Shown here: positions 6,803 to 11,055 of the stretch, in pieces
How positions within the stretch are numbered: position 1 is the first letter of the stretch
Layout: every line of letters starts with the position of its first letter
NCBI GenBank assembly: GCA_009783865.1
Contig: WRCR01000094.1
Span: forward strand, 1 to 11,055
DNA: 11,055 nucleotides
Reading direction: 5' to 3'
Origin: Planctomycetaceae bacterium
Lineage (GTDB): Bacteria; Planctomycetota; Planctomycetia; Pirellulales; Thermoguttaceae
Translations under genes and position numbers: made by a program
The notes under the pieces: generated by a model
Told to the model about the DNA's origin: nothing
The model's database searches: none
What the model saw: the letters and a program-made list of their open reading frames with translations, nothing else

Positions 6803-8378
6803 TTTTTTCAAACCAACTGCGGAGAAGTTTTTCACGTTCAGTCGGAACGGCAGTTGGCTTTCGGTCATTTTGCACTTCACCATGTTCGACGCTCCAGCCG
6901 TCCCATTCACGGAAAGCATGATAGGACCAATCCCAGCCGTACTCTTCAAAAAGTTCAATGCAGTCCTTCAAATAGCGGTAAGCACTTCCGTTCGGAGCCC
7001 AGCGGATTGCACTGAACTCTCCGATGTAAATAGCGGCACCGTAATCGGTTGAGTAATCCAAAGTATTCTGCAATGCTTTCCGCAGCGTCTCTTTATCCCA
7101 ATGCAGTCCGCCAATCTTGCCGGGATAATCAAGCGGTTCGGACTTACTATGAACACCTTGATGTGTAAAACTATGCGGTACATAAACGTGAACAGTATAA
7201 ATCACATTCGGTACTTCTTTCGGGTCAAACGGTTCGAACCATTCAAGCGTATCAGGACCGCCCCAGGGTGCTGCTGAAAGAACGATTGCTTTCTCCGCAT
7301 CAATTTTCCGAATTGCCTTAGCCGTTTTCAATGCAAGAGAACGCCAATCAAGAAGACCGGAATTCTCCGGTATGATGCCCTCAACGGGTTCGTTGAGTAA
7401 ATCGTAAGACCACACCATTTTTTCGTCCTTATACCGCTTTGCTAACTTTTCCCAAAGGGCAACGAATGCGTCCTGAAATTCCTTCTCGTGAAACATCCGC
7501 ATAGTGCTTCCTTTGTCCTTCGGAATTCGTCCGCCGGGCGGCGTGTGTACATCGAGACAAACATAAACGCCGTATTTTTTACACTCCGGCAGCATTTCGT
7601 CAAGCAGACGGCACTGCTCATCAATCCACTTGTTATATTCTTCAACCGTTGCGGTGTCGGCGGGACCATTCGGGAACCCGCTCCAAGTTAATTGCCAGCG
7701 GACGTGATTCGCTTTCCATTCGCCGCCGAAGACCTTGATGTCTTCCGATTTGAATCTGCCGGGCGAAATCATTGCCCCGCGCAAACGCGGAAGATTGTGA
7801 CCTTTATAGACCGGTTTGCTCTTATCTGCTTTTTGTGCCGGTCTGGAACGCTGCTTGCCGATAACTCTGATATTTACATCGTCAATCAGAACCGTTCCCG
7901 TTGTGTTTTCGATACCGAGCAGCAGTTCAATGGATTTGACATCACGGGGTATATCGGCATTGAAAGTGTTTCCTTTCCAATCGAAAGAACCGCTGCCTTC
8001 GTTTGCTTGCAGCCATTGTTTTCCGTGGGGGGTATCGATAATCAGCATTACTTTAATACCGTTCCACGGTTGCGGCGGTTCGGCAATGTTCTCCGCTTTT
8101 ATTCGTGAGGTTACCCGCAACCGCGCACCGGCAAGTTGACCGGCGGGCAATGTAATCACTGCCGATGCATTCTTGGATTGACTGTCTGCCGGAATACTAA
8201 CTTGCAGCGCATTATTCCTTACGGAAACGAATTGCGGCGAATTGATTTTCCAGTCGTTTGACAATTTACCGCTGTCAAACGACTCGGTGAAAACCGTATC
8301 GCCGATTTGGACTTCGGCAAAGACCGGAATTGCATAACAAACGAAGAGTAAAATGAAAAGACCGGAGATGTTTCGCAT
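6792..8378 (-). CDS. Secreted glycoside hydrolase family 5 (cellulase-type) with N-terminal CBM-like domain
   Basis: This 528-residue protein starts with a signal peptide (MRNISGLF..., hydrophobic core to about residue 20, likely cleavage after VFA at 21). Residues 25-172 look like a jelly-roll carbohydrate-binding module of the CBM4/9 type, opening 'ESFDSG' and closing 'VLIDDVNIRV'. After a polar linker, the GH5 TIM barrel runs from about 190 to 528. The acid/base glutamate is E330 in 'DLLNEP' and the nucleophile E454 in 'YIGEFSA'; H278 ('DVHTPPG'), N329 and H397 ('YTVHVY') are the usual active-site partners. The family cuts beta-1,4-glucans, mannans or related glycans with retention; the exact substrate cannot be read from the sequence. 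The chosen start at 8378 has AAGGAA 6 nt upstream and puts the signal peptide at the N-terminus; the upstream in-frame ATG at 8411 adds 11 residues without an SD. The 3' end overlaps epmA by 11 nt. Confidence 0.92.
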   Translation of the reverse strand: MRNISGLFILLFVCYAIPVFAEVQIGDTVFTESFDSGKLSNDWKINSPQFVSVRNNALQVSIPADSQSKNASAVITLPAGQLAGARLRVTSRIKAENIAEPPQPWNGIKVMLIIDTPHGKQWLQANEGSGSFDWKGNTFNADIPRDVKSIELLLGIENTTGTVLIDDVNIRVIGKQRSRPAQKADKSKPVYKGHNLPRLRGAMISPGRFKSEDIKVFGGEWKANHVRWQLTWSGFPNGPADTATVEEYNKWIDEQCRLLDEMLPECKKYGVYVCLDVHTPPGGRIPKDKGSTMRMFHEKEFQDAFVALWEKLAKRYKDEKMVWSYDLLNEPVEGIIPENSGLLDWRSLALKTAKAIRKIDAEKAIVLSAAPWGGPDTLEWFEPFDPKEVPNVIYTVHVYVPHSFTHQGVHSKSEPLDYPGKIGGLHWDKETLRKALQNTLDYSTDYGAAIYIGEFSAIRWAPNGSAYRYLKDCIELFEEYGWDWSYHAFREWDGWSVEHGEVQNDRKPTAVPTEREKLLRSWFEKNER

Positions 8379-8384
8379 GAAAAT

Positions 8385-8390
8385 TTCCTT
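8385..8390 (-). promoter_or_regulatory. Shine-Dalgarno sequence fixing the GH5 start
   Basis: On the minus strand AAGGAA lies 6 nt before the ATG at 8378. It is the only clear ribosome binding site in the window and decides the start in favour of M at 8378 over the ATG at 8411. Confidence 0.75.
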
Positions 8391-8500
8391 ATAAATGTTG
8401 GATGTCGACAAACGTTTTTAGTGCTTTGATTTTACCATAATCGGCGGTGTTATAAAACGGCTGCTGTTATTTAGCCGGTACGCCGTCTGTCCCTCCGCTA

Positions 8501-8528
8501 TTGCATCCCTCACAAAAAACGATACAAT
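8501..8528 (+). promoter_or_regulatory. Sigma70-type promoter for the restriction-modification gene
   Basis: TTGCAT (8501-8506) and TACAAT (8523-8528) are spaced by 16 bp. The predicted start near 8535 gives a leader of about 30 nt before the GTG at 8567. This placement argues against the in-frame TTG codons at 8531 and 8534 as starts, because they would lie at or before the transcription start. The rest of the 188-nt divergent region shows no other structure I can support. Confidence 0.45.
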
Positions 8529-8566
8529 GTTTGTTGTTTCAATTTTCCCTTTTTACGTTCTCAACC

Positions 8567-11055
8567 GTGACTCATCAAAAGAAAACCGCCGTCCGTTCCT
8601 TTCAAAAAGAAGCCGAAGTCGAAACGTTTTACGTCAACATATTTGACGATTCTATCTTCACCGATATAAAACAGCATTATCTCGACATCGATGTTCTCAC
8701 CCGCAACCTGCTCATCGAAGTCAAATTTAACCGAAATATCGAAAAAGAATGGGCAGACATTTTAGCCCAAGCATTATGGTATCAAAACACACTGCATACT
8801 CTCGGCGAAAGAACACGTCCCTATCTAGCCGTTGTTGACGAAGACGAAATCTGTATTTTCGAAGCAGAAGAATTGAAGCACATTTGGACGAATGATGCCC
8901 TCTTTTCCAAAGTCAAAAACGAAGTCAAACGTCCTTCCGATGCACATCAAAGCGTCTCGTTAATGGACGCAATTCATTCACGGGACATTACCCGCTGGTA
9001 CTTTCGCGATATTGCAAAGGGCATAAAAAAATTGCAGGAAATCGAACAGTACGACCAGCCGCAACAGAGACCGATACAAGTAAATAACGTCATCGAAGCA
9101 TTTGACGATTGGATAGAAATCGTCCGCAACTTTTTACGCAGCAATAACGTTCCTTCGGCGTTCATTTTTTATGAAGACATTACCGAGAACAATCCGAAAC
9201 GGTACATGGCAGTGATGAAAGAGATAGACGGCGTGCGGCTGACCATAACTTTCGAGAATTACGGAGCGACTATCAATCGAATTCCTGAAGGGCAATACCG
9301 CAAGTTTGAAAAGCAGTGGAAACGCATTGATGCAAACACACCGCAAGCAGAAGAGATTTACAAGCGGCTGTATCAACTTTGTGAAATGGACAAACGCCGC
9401 TCGACCGGCAGTTTTTACACGCCGTATTCTCTTGCGAAACATGCTTGGAATATGATAGTCAGCCAACTTGGTGAACGATTTTGGGAAGACGGTACATGGC
9501 GCATCTGGGACAACTGCGCCGGTATCGGCAATCTGCAATACGAAATTGTTCCGCCGGACGCTTTGCAATATACTTATCTTTCCGACAAGGGATTGGCGGA
9601 GGTTTCTGCCATTCAGGAAAACGATTATTTCAAAGGCAAGTGCGGCGGCATTTTTCAATTCGATTGGCTCAATGACAACGAGAGCATACTGCCGGAAAAC
9701 TTGAAACACGATTTGCATAACAAGGAACTCAAGTGGCTGTTTTTTATCAATCCGCCGTATGCTGACTCGGGAACTGGAATTGGGAAAGAAAAAAAGTATG
9801 GAGTGAAATTCGGCAACATCGCAGACGAAATGAAAAAAGGAAAAATGGGGCAATGTGCCAACGAAATAGCACTGCAATTTCTCTACCGTATTGAGCGGGA
9901 CTTCGGAAAACGGGGATATCATCTCGGTTTATTTTCAACACCGAAATGGATTACAAAACCGTCTGTTGAAAGTTTCCGTAAGATTTGGCATCCTATTTTT
10001 CAGGGCGGCATTATGCTTAATGCTAGTGAACATTTCATTCAGCAGAGAACGAAAAACAAACTTGAATTAAAGGCGCATGGAAATTTTCCCATTTTATTTT
10101 CACTGCTTGACCGCCGGACAAAAACAAAGACGATATGGCAAGAGCAGGATTGGACATACGATATTGTCAATAAATCGGTTAAGAAAATCGATGGTAAAAC
10201 GTTTCTTATTTTTGATTCAAATCGGTTGCCGTTTCGTAATTACTTTTTTCCGTTTTATACTGCCGATAAAAAGATAAAACGACCGATAATGAGTGGAGCG
10301 GTTATTCCAAGCAGTGGTCAGTCCCGGAAAGGCGGTAATGTTTCGACAGAATTTGTCGGTTCAATTTGTTTTCCACATTTCGATTTTCAAGGTATGCAGA
10401 TGTGCTATTTGCAGTCGTCTTTACCTTCTTCTCACGAAGTGTGTGTCACGCAACGAAATTACAAAAGTACTCTCACCGGTTTTGCCTTGTATAAATCCGT
10501 TAAATACGAATGGACAAGACACGAGGACATCTTTTACGCTCCATACCGCAATTTAACAAAAAAAGAAATAGCGGATTGCCTGCTCTATGCTTTGCTTGAC
10601 GGCAAGAACAACACGGCAACGACAACGGTCGAAATCAAGGGCGAAAAATTCCTTTTGCAGAATTGGTTCAACCCCTTTGACGCAGCGAAGTTCGACTGGA
10701 GCAGTTTATCGTCTGTCGGCAGACAAGCATTTGCCGAGTTGACAAGTTATTGCGAAAACAGCGTCAAGTGGCGGACCTTGCAAACGCCTTACGGCAATAA
10801 CAAAGGCAGCGGTGTCTGGCTAGGCTTGTATCAATACCGCACGTCATACGAAATGGTCAACAAAACGTACAAGAAAAAGTTCGGCGTTGACTATCCGAGT
10901 CAGGATTTATACGGCATTCCGTATCCTGATAGTTTCAAAGCCGCAACCGAAGCATTAAGACAACGGATTGAAGCGTTAGCGATTGAATTATGTTTGACGG
11001 CAGGCAAAGAAATCACGAGAACGCGGGATACGTTTTTGGAGTCATCGCAGCGGCA
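8567..11055 (+). CDS. Type IIG-like restriction-modification enzyme: PD-(D/E)XK nuclease fused to an N6-adenine methyltransferase, 3' truncated
   Basis: A single open frame of 829 codons runs off the right edge. It starts at GTG 8567; the first in-frame ATG is far downstream (8963, residue 133) and would cut off the nuclease domain. Residues 38-75 look like a PD-(D/E)XK nuclease core: D40/D42, then 'LIEVK' with E51 and K53, then Q68 and Y72 in a QxxxY arrangement on the following helix. A helical linker covers about 130-275. The methyltransferase has motif X at 'STGSFYTP' (279-286), motif I as 'DNCAGIGNLQYE' (315-326) and catalytic motif IV NPPY (395-398), the X-I-IV order of gamma-class N6-adenine enzymes. 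Residues 505 onward, without recognised motifs, probably hold target recognition. This order (nuclease, helical part, methyltransferase, specificity region) is the type IIG plan, in which one polypeptide both cuts and methylates. The C-terminal end lies outside the window. A BREX or DISARM methyltransferase is less likely because of the built-in nuclease, and no partner genes are visible. Confidence 0.87.
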   Translation, partial: MTHQKKTAVRSFQKEAEVETFYVNIFDDSIFTDIKQHYLDIDVLTRNLLIEVKFNRNIEKEWADILAQALWYQNTLHTLGERTRPYLAVVDEDEICIFEAEELKHIWTNDALFSKVKNEVKRPSDAHQSVSLMDAIHSRDITRWYFRDIAKGIKKLQEIEQYDQPQQRPIQVNNVIEAFDDWIEIVRNFLRSNNVPSAFIFYEDITENNPKRYMAVMKEIDGVRLTITFENYGATINRIPEGQYRKFEKQWKRIDANTPQAEEIYKRLYQLCEMDKRRSTGSFYTPYSLAKHAWNMIVSQLGERFWEDGTWRIWDNCAGIGNLQYEIVPPDALQYTYLSDKGLAEVSAIQENDYFKGKCGGIFQFDWLNDNESILPENLKHDLHNKELKWLFFINPPYADSGTGIGKEKKYGVKFGNIADEMKKGKMGQCANEIALQFLYRIERDFGKRGYHLGLFSTPKWITKPSVESFRKIWHPIFQGGIMLNASEHFIQQRTKNKLELKAHGNFPILFSLLDRRTKTKTIWQEQDWTYDIVNKSVKKIDGKTFLIFDSNRLPFRNYFFPFYTADKKIKRPIMSGAVIPSSGQSRKGGNVSTEFVGSICFPHFDFQGMQMCYLQSSLPSSHEVCVTQRNYKSTLTGFALYKSVKYEWTRHEDIFYAPYRNLTKKEIADCLLYALLDGKNNTATTTVEIKGEKFLLQNWFNPFDAAKFDWSSLSSVGRQAFAELTSYCENSVKWRTLQTPYGNNKGSGVWLGLYQYRTSYEMVNKTYKKKFGVDYPSQDLYGIPYPDSFKAATEALRQRIEALAIELCLTAGKEITRTRDTFLESSQR

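Noticed and set aside
6803..6958. N-terminal extension of epmA from an ATG at 6958
   Set aside because: The extra 52 residues have no match to the EpmA family and lie entirely within GH5 coding sequence that carries its own protein-level signal. The ATG at 6802 gives a length close to the family norm.
6098..7015. A 305-codon open frame on the plus strand opposite epmA and the end of GH5
   Set aside because: It lies wholly antisense to two genes with clear family motifs, is rich in His, Arg and Cys in an unstructured pattern, and shows no domain. It is a shadow of the coding strand.
8379..8411. GH5 start at the ATG at 8411
   Set aside because: The ATG at 8378 has a good AAGGAA ribosome binding site and directly begins a typical signal peptide; the upstream ATG has neither.
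8379..8500. Possible riboswitch or small RNA in the GH5 leader
   Set aside because: No paired-stem set, aptamer-like core or terminator was found; only short G+C-rich stretches are present, with no support for a structured RNA.
8527..8646. ATG at 8527 as the start of the restriction-modification gene
   Set aside because: It is in a different frame, which reaches a stop within about 120 nt. The long frame is entered from the GTG at 8567.
9134..9922. A 262-codon open frame on the minus strand
   Set aside because: It is antisense to the methyltransferase domain, including the NPPY and motif I region, and its translation shows no recognisable fold or motif.

Overview
The window looks like chromosomal DNA from a bacterium of moderate G+C, most likely a planctomycete or close relative of the PVC group. 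That assignment is an inference. It rests on a full-length topoisomerase VI A subunit in an otherwise bacterial gene set, an EpmA-type EF-P lysine ligase, a secreted GH5 glycanase, a secreted metallo-beta-lactamase-fold protein, and the scarcity of Shine-Dalgarno sequences (only the GH5 gene has a clear one). Nothing in the window fixes the lineage, and no rRNA, tRNA, CRISPR array, insertion sequence or phage structural gene was seen.

Layout. Positions 1-1968 hold a plus-strand run: the 3' end of a probable TauE/SafE-type membrane permease, then topoisomerase VI subunit A, then a hemolysin III/PAQR-family membrane protein, with gaps of 14 and 29 nt that suggest one transcript. This run converges with a minus-strand FAD-dependent oxidoreductase of the fumarate reductase/L-aspartate oxidase superfamily (1974-3743); only 5 nt separate the two stop codons. 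A 183-nt divergent intergenic region with one good plus-strand sigma70-type promoter leads to a secreted MBL-fold protein (3927-5747). That gene ends inside a strong hairpin terminator shared with the convergent minus-strand pair GH5 glycanase (6792-8378) and epmA (5762-6802), whose reading frames overlap by 11 nt. A second divergent intergenic region (8379-8566) carries a plus-strand promoter for a large GTG-initiated gene that runs off the right end. It encodes a single-chain PD-(D/E)XK nuclease plus gamma-class adenine methyltransferase, i.e. a type IIG-like restriction-modification enzyme.

How the genes fit together. No single pathway unites the window. GH5 and the MBL protein are exported, the flavoprotein and EpmA are cytosolic housekeeping or metabolic enzymes, and the restriction-modification gene is a genome-defence function. 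The points that most deserve follow-up are the topoisomerase VI A subunit with no B subunit beside it, the two-module MBL protein whose first module seems to have lost its metal site, a heptanucleotide repeat inside the flavoprotein gene, and the incomplete type IIG-like enzyme. I found no convincing evidence of a wholly new multi-gene system.
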